Positions 36,893-47,561 of a stretch of DNA of 64,000 nt are shown here, one piece after another (the stretch's first letter is position 1; each line of letters starts with the position of its first letter). Source of the DNA: Palaemon carinicauda (taxonomy: Eukaryota > Arthropoda > Malacostraca > Decapoda > Palaemonidae). The translations under genes were made by a program, and so were the position numbers. Under the pieces are notes generated by a model that saw only the letters and a list, made by a program, of their open reading frames with translations, was not told the origin of the DNA and did not search any database. Where the stretch lies: contig NC_090767.1 in NCBI RefSeq assembly GCF_036898095.1, positions 31,866,933-31,930,932 of the forward strand, in the 5' to 3' direction.

Positions 36893-39665
36893 CTACAAAA
36901 AGAGTTCAAAAGAGAAATTTCTAAACGAAATCATGCCATTAGTAAAAGCACATGAGTTACCACATACCACTAAACCTCGAACGTGACCCCAGCACCAATA
37001 GAATTGGTACACTGATTGACCGGAAGGGAACCACCCCTGGGAACACGTCGACTGGGTCAGATGGGAATGGAACATATCTGTTGGCAACCGAGACCATTGT
37101 ATCGATTGTCCTCTTGAGAGTGTTTGGCGCCAAGAGCAAAGGCCATGGGAACTCAGCCCAGGAAAGAGCCCCTGAAATGATAACTGATCGACCAACTGGA
37201 GAACATTGGAGAAAAAGGCGATGGATCCTAAACAAATCCTGGAAAAGACAAAATTTGACCAACCAGAAGAAGGCAAATCAGTCCACAGGAGTGAGAGGCA
37301 AGAATATATCGACTGGTAAAATGCCCGGCGATCACTGAACAAATATCAGCTGCCTAAACACTAGTACACCTAAACGCTACCTGTGTCGGGTGAAAGGGAA
37401 ACACTTAGATAAGAGGAGCAGGGAGTACCAGGCAACCAGGCAATACCAGATATGTATTTCACCCCCCTAGTACTGAGAACAAAGCATCCAAGCCTCATGG
37501 AATTGTAAGAAACTAAGAACACCGTCTGCCTCCCTCTTCCTATAGAGTGTCCAATGCCCAGGTGAAGAGGCATGAAAAGCGGGCAACAGAACAAAACCAA
37601 TCTCATGAGAGAGACAAGAGTTGACCGCGACAAGACGAAGTGCATCCAACACAGACCCAAGAAGAGTGCTTGGAGCGCTCACTGGGTCTTTTGACTGACC
37701 ACAAAGAGCAAATAAAGCAACCCGTACTAGCGACTGCCACCCATCCCTCATCACCCAGAGGAAATTAGCATCAGTAGCCAGCACCTACTTGCCGAAGAGT
37801 GAGTGCCAGGATTATTTGCATAATCTCCAATCATGCAGTCACTAGACAGAAGAGGACTGACTGGTTAAATGTCAGCAGATATTGGTTGTATCATAATGGA
37901 GCCCACCACCAATGGCATAAAGAGCAGCAGTACAGATTGCTACCTGTCTCAAGTGAGTGACTGACATCGAGAGGCGAGAGGCAAAAAAAATCATTCATCA
38001 CAAGAATGATCACTTGTATGTTACCACACTAGCCTAACAGGCATTAATGAAAACTACTGTGGTACCAGCCTGCCACGTGGAAATCAGTGGAGCATTCATC
38101 AATCAAGTCTGACTAACTCTAACCAATAATGACTAACTGAGACCTAAGCTGAGTCATAAAAAGCACCCCAAACTAAAGCCCAAGTGTATGACATCCTAAT
38201 CTTAGCTCAACACAATGAACATAAAAGAAGGCAGCTTCATCCAATCGAGAAAGAGGCAGCCACCAAGAGTTAGGACTTACCACATGCCCTGCTGTCGCCA
38301 ACGGACTCAAGGGGCAATGATGCCAAATACCAGGGCGATGTAACACAAAAAAAGAGAGAAGAAAATTAAAAAAAGCAATGCTCACCTTCAAGCACAGGTG
38401 ACAATGACGTCCTCATAACACGTCTAGCGTAGCTATAAATCAAACATGAACTCATGGCATCTGACATACACGTATTTCAAGACTCAAGTCCAAGAAAGAC
38501 AGTCACTACACACCTTCCGAGGAGACATATACAAAATGAAAATGCATCTCAGAGAGAGAAGGTCCTCTGTCCCCGATCCCAAGAGTGACAAAGAGCACAC
38601 GTGAAAGAATATCATCCTGAAACAAGCAACTCAGATTATCTGGATCTGGAGGGCCAAGAGGCCGAGGAGGGAACTCCAAAGGGAGATCATGACAACAAAC
38701 AAAATCAATTTGTAGAAAAAGGAATATCAAAATACTGAGAAGAACAACCAGCCCTCTTATCCATATTGTCCCCTGAAGGAAAGTAGGCAGAAAAATTTAA
38801 AGGGAAAGAACAGTATGAGGTCCTCAAAATACCGATCATCACTCAATCACCCTACTCCAGTGCCAAGCAGTCATTAGAAGGAAATTCTCAAGACTGTCTC
38901 TCAAATAGAATAAATAAGTCATGTTCAATTAAAAAAAAACACAAATGCACCATAAGCGACTTCTTGCCAAATCTCCAAGAACCTTCAAGCATGAGGGAAG
39001 TTTGGCAACAAACGAGCTGTGTTGCCAAGAACCAAGAAGATTGACGAGACAGAAAGAAGGTGCTCTAAGCCTCCAAACAAACCTCGCTGTATGTAGGAGA
39101 AGCAGAGGAAAAAAGGGGGAGGAAAGGAGACCCTCATGAAGCATAGCCTCAAACCCTGGAAGAACACAATATAACATGAAACTGGGAAAGCATCACAAGG
39201 AGAACCTTCTTGAGATGCAACAAAGGGGAGGATGGGCCTGAACTACATCTTGCTGGCGAAGGGAAACTTCAGCCAAATATAGCAAACTACGACCCAACAG
39301 GAGAGAACTCTAATAACCATGAAAAGGCTACACACCCCTGTGTCTTTTACAATCATTCTACATAGACAAAAGCCCCTTCTCAAAGCGACCAGCCCCCTCC
39401 AGGTCAAACTGTGTCTCAATGCCTACCTGTACTAGGCAAGAGGCTACCCCAAAATCCCACTTTACTAAAGTGCTCTCTGTTACTGTTACGGGATCACAAG
39501 GCGAATTGAAGGCTGAATTATCGTCAGGGACCATCCAAGACCTTTTCCACCTAAGGTCTGCCCCATGTCGGAATTCCCAAGATGGCGATCTGTTGTACCT
39601 TTACCTTGGTCCAGTCACCAGGACCCTGACGAGGAGTTTCAAGAAAATAATAAATGAAAAATTAT
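36893..39665 (-). other. unclassified higher-GC block with several minus-strand frames
   Basis: About 2.8 kb clearly richer in G and C than its surroundings. Several minus-strand frames of 70-149 residues lie at 36893-37342, 37370-37660, 37467-37784, 38173-38391 and 38929-39177. They are hydrophobic, Ser/Leu/Phe-rich, and I cannot match them to any RT, integrase, recombinase or transposase motif. LATDANFLWV near 37780 faintly recalls the LATDAS strand of retroelement RNase H, but nothing around it supports that. Donor-like minus-strand GTAAGTCC occurs at plus 38270-38277. It may be an unrecognised repeat or a transcribed non-coding region. Confidence 0.3.
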
Positions 39666-40440
39666 AAATCATTCAAAAAGGAATAAAAAAGTTGGAATAA
39701 TTAAAAGCATCTTTTAACCAAGAAAAAGGTCCGATTCTAAAATGGAATGGTAAATTATCAAGCGAACTCTAAAGAAGGAGCCAAAAAGTGTAAGGCCAAA
39801 ATATAAAAACAAGGAAAGCAACACAAAACAAAGTCCGATCTGTGAAAAGACTTGAGTGTTTAACGAAAGCCCTCATTGCTATAATACCCAACTTTATATG
39901 AGTCCCACGTGACTTAAAACCAGCAACTCACCTTGCAATCAGTACAATAATTGTCAAATGATTTATACTGGAAATAATGAAAATCCGCCATAAATAAAAC
40001 ATAAAATTACTACAGTAACTGGTGTTGCAAAAGAGCCACAAAACTCAGAGAAATTGGAAAGAAGAGAGAGCACACAACCTTTCAGCCTTGGCGCCAGTAA
40101 CAACTGAATGTAAAAGTGAGTGAACAGCTGGGTCTGCTGGCAGTGTTGCCAACATATGGGGGACAGAATAGGAGAAAGCAGCGTTGTCAATATGGTTAAA
40201 ATTTTAATGTTTTTCGAGACTCAGGCAAGGTAAATTACTCTAAGGTAATGTTTATTAATATCTAAGATTTATTCATATTTCTAATATTCAGTTGAAGAAA
40301 AGATCTATAAAATAAACTTTCTCCTAGAAGAAGAATATTTATCAAATAATAAATTTCATATTTTTAACAGTAATTTGTATTTTTCCTAACTTTATAAACA
40401 CAAGGACATTGAAGGAGTATGATTTGTCTTAAAAACCACC
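39666..40440. other. nothing recognised
   Basis: AT-rich sequence. The 75-residue minus-strand frame at 39963-40190 is not recognised. Confidence 0.4.
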
Positions 40441-40479
40441 GTGTTGACAAGTGAATGGGTCATATATCTTAGATCTGAT

Positions 40480-40860
40480 TCCCAGTGGTCACAATAAGTG
40501 AAAGAAGAAAGGCAGAAATGGTGATTAATTAAATGCAGTGGTTTTAGACAAGAAAATGCGATTAATACTCAAGGGCAAGATCTGAAAGACAGTCATCATG
40601 TCTCTACTATTATATGGGACAGAAACTCAGACTCTTAAGAGGGAAGAGAGAGGGACTGTTGGAAAGAACCAAGGTGAGTATTGTGAGATGGATAGCTGGA
40701 ATATCACTGATGGAGAGGCTGGACAGTCAAGATATAAGAAGTTTTTGTCCAAGAAATTAAGATGAGATTCAGCAGCTGAAGACCAGATTGGAGGACAATG
40801 CTCGAAAAAGGCAGAATGAAAGAATTGAAATATTTCTTCAGTGGTAAAACCTTCTACTAT
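40480..40860 (+). pseudogene. RTE-like LINE RT C-terminal fragment
   Basis: Across two plus-strand frames the reading is STIIWDRNSDS / LLLYGTETQTLKREE, then GLLERTKVSIVRWIAGISLM, ERLDSQDIRSF. It matches the post-RT region of RTE-like elements (LLYGAETWTLKxxE, LxxxExxMLRWIxGxSLxxRxxxxxIR). A frameshift lies near 40645. The strand is the same as the 3.9-4.4 kb fragment, but it is a separate and less decayed piece. Confidence 0.7.
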
Positions 40861-42005
40861 AGAAGACAGATTTCCTAAAGTTCAGGTCGTTTGTCAGCAT
40901 ACAGTCACACACAAATCGAGGGGGGAGACTCCTAACAGTGTGCCCCAGCAAATGGCATAAAGACGATTAGGAATAATGTTCGGCTTGTACAGAAACCTTT
41001 TCACATATTTCTAGCTTTATCTTTCAACAGCTACTACATATCATTGCACCTTTCTTCTCTTTACCCAGATTTACAACTACATATCTGGAAATCTTATTCA
41101 TTAATTATAAGGAGAGAAAAGAAAAACTAAATCTAAACAGACAGAATTTGAGAGACGGCTTAAGAACGTGGAGAGCGAGTGTCTTCAGTTGTCTGACAGG
41201 TCATTAGAACTACCGCGTTAAGTTTCAAAAACCGTTCTAATTGAAGGAAAATGATTTGCATATGTGTAGGAATAAACTTATGATGGAGGACTTTCAAAAT
41301 AGAACCAATGAGACTAACAACTAATATGACTTTTTTAGTTGAAGGAATTTGTTCTCACGCAAATAAAAACATTTCTTCATTTAAAATCTCGAAATTTTTT
41401 ATTCACTTTTTTCTAAACTAAACAAAACAGTCTTTTTTTGAATAAGAGAAGATTAGAGAAAGATGAACTACTGTTCAAAGGGAAAACAGTTTGAATTCGT
41501 GTTAAAACAGATAAGGATTTTGAAAAGTTTTCAACTTACTCGGAAAAACCGTTGGAATTGTTAACGAAAGTTGGTGGAACAGAGGCAAAGACTCTCCAAT
41601 TCAATCTGCAGCCTTAACCAGAACTATGTATGAGTCAATTAAATAGGAAAATAAACTTAAACCATTTGTCCTTTGAATGGGATAACACTTCATATTGACC
41701 CTACTCTACATATGTGTAATTAAAATGGTTTGACTCTAATGATTGTGATTATAATAGATTTATGTTCAGCTGTTGAATCATGAATAAATTTTAACTTTTG
41801 AGCAATAGGAATATCGTAGAAAAACTCTAGTATAATTACCTAATAAAGGAAGGATCATAAAAATAAATATAACTGACAAAATAAATCTTTTCCACCAATA
41901 TGCCTATTTTAGCAGTAATTTTTGTTTTTTGAACCCCAAGTCTAACAGCCAGAGTTTTTTCTTGAAAACCTCAAGTTTAACCGTCAAACTTTTTTTCTTG
42001 AAAAA
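40860..42005. other. no gene recognised
   Basis: AT-rich. No coding motifs were found before the Tigger-like fragment. Confidence 0.4.
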
Positions 42006-42008
42006 ACG

Positions 42009-42410
42009 CCACATGGGCATTCATTTTATGAAGTTTGTAATTAAGCATGGTTTTGTGATTGTTACACTTCCTCTGCATACGACAAACAGTCTCTAGCCAT
42101 AGGATGTGAGTGTGTTTAGTACATTCAAGACGTTTCTCTGAGCTCTACTGAACAACCAGTTTCTCATTCACCCCCAATGAACATATAATCGTAACAGAGT
42201 TGCCCGGGTTTGTATTTGAGGCTTAGACTAAAGCCACTACTGTCTCCAACGTTCCTGTTGGTTTCAGGACAAATGGTTTCTGGTCTTTCAATCACAACAT
42301 CATTACAAATGATGTGTTTGTAGGACAACATGCAATAGAGAGACCGGAGCTACCTGTGAATTTTTCAGTATAATTTACTCCAACTTCGGATGGCTAGGGC
42401 ATTTACAGAC
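42009..42410 (+). pseudogene. partial Tigger/pogo DDE transposase copy
   Basis: Aligns along its whole length with 43173-43575. Shared stretches include ATTGTTACACTTCCTCTGCA, TACGACA, CAGTTTCTCATTCACCCC, GGCTTA-ACTAAAGCCAC and GAATTTTTCAGTA. It covers only the segment from just after the second catalytic Asp to beyond the third. Deletions and stops occur. It is either a second decayed insertion or a tandem duplication of part of the neighbouring copy, about 1.16 kb away. Confidence 0.7.
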
Positions 42411-42630
42411 AGGACAAGGTTAGCATTAGCACTGCGGGACCGACATTGCTCTTCCTCCCGAGTGTCCATTTGCTCAACAGCCAATTTGCCTCCCTGCTAT
42501 AACTGTTAAGTGCACAGTTCCATTCAAAGACCCTATTATATTTTTTTTATAAACTGTTGAATGGTTACTGACATTATGCTTAACGAATATATATTGTACA
42601 AGTATATAAGAAGAGTTAAAGAATATTACA

Positions 42631-43851
42631 TTGAATCTTATTAATAATATTGAATATTTATTGGTGGCTCTGCAGTCTTGCAATGCTCACACAAAGGATG
42701 ACAATGCTACTATCCAAACCTTTTTTTTTTTTAAGTCAACTGTTAAGATTATGGCCTTCAATAAGGCTTATGTGGAAACTTTATTTAAGACTGAGACATT
42801 AGTTGCGGAAAAATACGAACTCAAACCACGAAGTATATACTATTTGGAATAGAGTTCTTTGTCCACAGTTATGAGGCCTCTTAAGATTGTGTAGGAGAAT
42901 GGTCAGCTACTTGCCACGCAGGGAAGACGGGACACCATGACGTTTGTGGGCATTATAAATGTTGTAGGGCACTACCTCCCTCCAATGTTTATAATTCCCG
43001 GATGTTCATAAAACCCAGCTTTCATAAGGAACACAATCTTAGATTCCAATGGTATATTACATCCTAATGGCAGCTTGAACGTTGAATGCTTCGTCCACAC
43101 ACTTCAGCATCTTCGTGGGAAATCTGGTTCTTCTACAGAGAACAAGATTCTTCTAATCAAGGACAATGCAGAACGTCACATTGGCATTCATGGTGTGAAG
43201 TTTGTACCTAAGTATAGTATTGTGATTGTTACCCTTCCTCTGCATACGACACGCAATCTCTAGCCATTGTAAGTAGGCGTGTTTAGTACAATCAAGACGT
43301 TTCTGTGAGGTCTACTGAACGACCAGTTTCTCATTCACCCCGATGAACATATAACCGTGCCCCAGTTTCCTGATTTTGCATCTGAGGCTTAAACTAAAGC
43401 CACAACTGACTCCAACGTTCTTTTTGGTTTCAGGATAAATGGTCTCTAGTTTTTCAATCATAACAACATCACAGATGATGGGTATGTAGGACCACAGGTA
43501 ATAGAAAGACCGGCACCACCTGTGAATTTTTCAGTAGAATTTACTCCCACTTTTGATGGAGAGGTCTTGAATACCTGAAGGCTAAACTCACCAATAGACA
43601 TTCATGATCAATCTCCCATGCACCTTGTTCCCTGTGGATACGATGGTGAAACCATGTGCTCATTTGGACCCTGGGACGTCCAATTACCCTTCCATTCCAG
43701 ACGCAGGTAGGTAAAGCCATTCTGCCCATTTGACCGCTAAGAGTGTCAGGCCATTCTCCAAGGCTGCTCTTTGTCCTTATGGAAAGGAGAGTAAGATGGT
43801 ACAAGCCTGCACTCTGAGTGAAAATAAAGGAGGCCCTCACAGATCTGAGAA
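42631..43851 (+). pseudogene. Tigger/pogo-like DDE transposase, decayed, interrupted
   Basis: Plus-strand reading: FNKAYVETLFKTETLVAEKY, SIYYLE, a stop, SSLSTVMRPLKIV, TFVGIINVVGHYLPPMFIIP, LNVECFVHTLQHLRG, ENKILLIKDNAERHIGIHGV, VTLPLHTTRNL, a stop, PL, a stop, VGVFSTIKTF. This follows the pogo/Tigger (DDE_1) order: NxDETGLSTV, LxGIxxxxGxxxPPxFIFP, LLLxDNHxSHxS, TLPPHTSHxLQPLDVGVFxPFK. The first Asp (DETG) and third Asp (PLDVGVF) are lost to stops; the second (KDN) remains. The C-terminal part continues at 47038-47561 after removal of the TTAA element. Confidence 0.82.
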
Positions 43852-46800
43852 TTAACCCTGGATAGGTACGCTCCTCGGACACCCCTTTAAGGGTATACTC
43901 GGACGCGAACGACCCCGACGGCAAAAAAAATTCTTGAAAAATCAGTTTTTGCAGTAACCTCCTTTTTTCTTTTGCCAAAAAAAACTTCAATGAATGCTTA
44001 AAACAACTGTAAAGATAAATACTACTCATCTGCAGAAAAACTATTTATTATAAATATTTTAAAAAATTAAGTAGAAAAAAAAAGACCTGACATAAAAATT
44101 CATAAAAAAAAAGTTTATACATATATACACAAATCCTTTTAGGAATTGATTCTTGAATGTTTAGGACACATCTTGATGTATTTTGGATGAAGTCAGACCC
44201 ATGGAGGTGAAGATCTGAAATGAGAAAAAAAGGGTAACTTTTTTTGGCCAAAAAAATTTGTCCTAATTTCATGAATTTTTTTGGGTACCCAAATGAAATA
44301 GGAAGTGGCTAATTTTTTTAGGGAATAAACATATGTTATCCTAAAATAGAAATATGTAAAAAAATCTTCATTATTTTGTAAATTACATTTATATCAGGGG
44401 CCATATCTAAAGGTAATTTTTTGAGTACTTAGAAATTTCGTAAAAAAATACATATATTTAATATATAATATGATATTTATGCAGGTAAAAATATACCAAA
44501 ATATCACAAATTCTATAGGGAACAAGAATATATATAGATAGGGCAGCTTACGCTTCGGATATGTCCACAAAATGGCCGCCAACCACACTGACTCAGACTC
44601 CCTAATCTGCCACTTGAAATGTAGGAAGGGTATGTCAATTTCAAGGTGTTATTTACTAATCTAATTATTATTGGATATGCATAAAAATTGTATGGTGGGT
44701 TGCTGGATAATTGTCGATTATTTTACGACTATAAAATTAAAATTCTGACCCAAAAAAATTTTTTTGAAGAGAAATAAAATCGAAAAAAAAAATGTAAAAC
44801 AATATTTTAGCTAAAAAAATTTGATGATATTCAATCAAAAAAAAAGTAAACAAAATTTTCCGACAAATAAACATCTAGAGGAATCATTACTCTGTGATAG
44901 TTCCTTAGTACGTAGTAATTTTGAAAGAATTGGGAAAAAACGAAAAAATGGCAATCACCGGAAAATCGAACACATACCTATATATACGCCATATCTGGCT
45001 AAAAAAAAGATAGGCATGGGTAGCCAGATCATCTAGAAACACTTTCCAACACTATAAAAATATAAGTTTTGCGACACTACTTGCCAATTCCTTACGGTAA
45101 CATGACTAAGCAAAAAAATGCAAAACAAATAAAAAGGGGCACTCGCGGAAAAATGGCTAACATTCTAATATACGGCATTTCAGAAAAAAAAAATTCAGCC
45201 ACGTGCTAGGCAAACCATCAAGGCACATTTTCCGACAAATAAACATCTAAATGAATAATTACTCTGTGATAGTTCCTTAGTACGTAGTAATTTTGAAAGA
45301 AATGGGAAAAAACGAAAAAATGGCAATCACAGGAAAATCGAACACATACCTATATATACGCCATATCTGGCTAAAAAAAGAAGATAGGCATGGGTAGCCA
45401 GATCATCTAGAAACACTTTCCAACACTATAAAATTATAAGTTTTGCGACACTACTTGCCAATTCCTTACGGTAACATGACTAAGCAAAAAAATGCAAAAC
45501 AAATAAAAAGGGGCACTTGTGGAAAAATGGCCATTCTAATATACGGCATTTCAGAAAAAAAAAAATTTCAGCCACGTGCTAGGCAAACCATCAAGGCATA
45601 TTTTCCGACAAATAAACATATAAATGAAATATTACTCTGTGATAGTTCCTTAGTACGTAGTAATTTTGAAAGAAATGGGAAAAAACGAAAAAATGGCAAT
45701 CACAGGAAAATCGAACACATACTTATATATACGCCATATCTGGCTAAAAAAAAAAATAGGCATGGGTAGCCAGATCATCTAGAAACATTTTCCAACACTA
45801 TAAAAATATAAGTTTTGCGACACTACTTGCCAATTCCTTACGGTAACATGACTAAGCAAAAAAATGCAAAACAAATAAAAAGGGGCACTCGCGGAAAAAT
45901 GCCCAACATTCTAATATACGGCATCTCAGATAAAAAAAAGACATGCACGTGTTAGCCCAACCATCAAGGCACACTTTCTAACACATAAACATGAAAAAAA
46001 AATCAATAATATACGGCAATTCCTTACTACGTAGTAAATTTTTACAAATATTGAAAAAAAAACAGAAATTGGCAACCGCAGTTAAATACCCAATATACCA
46101 ATAACTACGTCGTATCTGACAAAAACAAAATCACGCATGGGTAGCCAGATCATCTAGACACACTTTCCAACATTAAAAAAGCAAAAGTTTTACGACACTA
46201 TTTCGCAATATCTTACGGAAAAATGACTTGGCAAAAAAATGAAAAAAAATTAAAAAGGGACACTCGCGGTAAAATGCCCGACATTCTAATATACGACATC
46301 TCAGATAAAAAAAAAGACATGCACGTGTTAGCCCAACCATCAAGGCACACTTTCTAACACATAAACATGAAAAAAAAATGAATAATATACGGCAATTCCT
46401 TACTACGTAGTAATTTTTACAAATATTGAAAAAAAACAGAAATTGGTAACCGCAGTTAAATACCCAATATAATAATAACTACGTCGTATCTGACAAAAAC
46501 AAAGTCATGCATGGGTAGCCAGATCATCTAGACACACTTTCCAACACTAAACAAGCAAAAGTTTTACGACACTATTTGGCAATATCTTACGGAAAAATGA
46601 CTTGGCAAAAAAATGAAAAAAAATGAAAAAGGGGCACTCGCGGTAAAATGGTCCTCGTGGTGATGAACGACATTTTAACTAAAAAAAAAAACATGCACAT
46701 GGTAGCCAAACAATCCACCAAGACTTTCCACAACTGATAACCTATACAAATTGCACCATTCTACGACAATTTCATAATACGTAATAACTTTGATAATTAT

Positions 46801-47037
46801 GCAAACTACCTTAGAAGGGTAAACTCGGACGCGAACGACCCCGACGCGTCTCAGAAATCGGGGAAGGAGTACAGCTACAGCAATGCACATCTGGACACTA
46901 CTAGAGCGTGTAGGGGAGACACCTCCTGCAGGTCGATCACCCACAAATTCAGTCACGGGGGTGAGTCACGTGAGAAAAACCTGTTTTTTTTTGACACTCG
47001 GGGTCGCAAACGACCCATCGTACCTATCCAGGGTTAA
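43852..47037 (+). mobile_element. TTAA-flanked piggyBac-like non-autonomous element, copy 1
   Basis: Flanked by TTAA at 43852-43855 and 47034-47037. The element (43856-47033, 3178 bases) starts CCCTGGATAGGTACG and ends CGTACCTATCCAGGG. Subterminal GACGCGAACGACCCCGACG lies near the left end, and a matching block lies inside the right part at about 46827-46845. TTAA duplication with CCCT/AGGG ends is the piggyBac hallmark. No transposase is readable; the interior is AT-rich and contains five satellite units. The 93-residue minus-strand frame at 46675-46956 resembles nothing known. It interrupts the Tigger-like gene. Confidence 0.88.
44960..46640 (+). repeat. satellite of about 374 bp, five units, inside copy 1
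   Basis: The marker TAGCCAGATCATCTAGA occurs at 45021, 45395, 45767, 46142 and 46516, spacing 372-375. Each unit also holds ACTTTCCAAC, TTTTGCGACACTA or TTTTACGACACTA, GGGGCACTCGCGG and TACTACGTAGTA or CTTAGTACGTAGTAA. The first three units are more alike than the last two, so the array has two subtypes. Confidence 0.92.
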
Positions 47038-47561
47038 GGCAGAGATGAGGAAGAAGATATAGTAAAAAATGAAGGTATTGTTTTTAAAAAAAGATATTGC
47101 GAGAGAAGAAACTGTGTAATGCACAGGAAGTCTTTCTAGGTAGAGGAAGAAGGTGAGGAGGAGGACTTGGATGAGGTTTCTATGCAGCTTGTTAACTCCT
47201 CAGATTATTGCGATGAGGTGTATGAGTACAAGGGCAATTGGATAGATTTTCTTTACCATTTGTTAAGAAAGAACCAGAGCTGAAGGACTTTATACTTTTA
47301 CAGCAAAAAAAAAAAATCATCAATGATCGTAAAACTGTTTTGTTCTGGTTGAATTTAAACTTGAAGAGGGATTGAAGGGAGACATTAGTGTGCTTGTTTC
47401 CCAGGTCTTGACTATCACGAAACACAGGAGGTTAATCTTCCATTCCACTGTACGAAGTCATCTCTCTCCAAGGACACCTTTATATTCCCTACCAGGACAG
47501 CTTAAGAGCGTTTGGTAACCACCAAGAGTGTCACCAAGAGACAGGCTGACCTGGTTAAATT
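47038..47561 (+). pseudogene. Tigger-like C-terminal segment between two TTAA elements
   Basis: With copy 1 and one TTAA removed, the frame from KEALTDLRI runs on as KAEMRKKI and a stop. Farther on, EEEGEEEDLDEVSMQLVNS is an acidic stretch of the kind found in Tigger/pogo C-terminal regions, followed by SDYCDEVYEYKGNWIDFLYH. Stops follow. The segment ends at the TTAA of copy 2, with TKSVTKRQADLVKF-like reading just before it. Confidence 0.55.

Noticed and set aside
37467..37784. LATDANFLWV as a DIRS or retroelement RNase H motif
   Set aside because: No second acidic residue motif, no RT or recombinase in any frame nearby; a five-residue resemblance is not enough.
44821..45769. Repeated frames with KKRKNGNHRKIEHI inside the TTAA elements
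   Set aside because: They are the same satellite unit read repeatedly, Lys/Asn-rich from AT-rich DNA, with no start or domain context.
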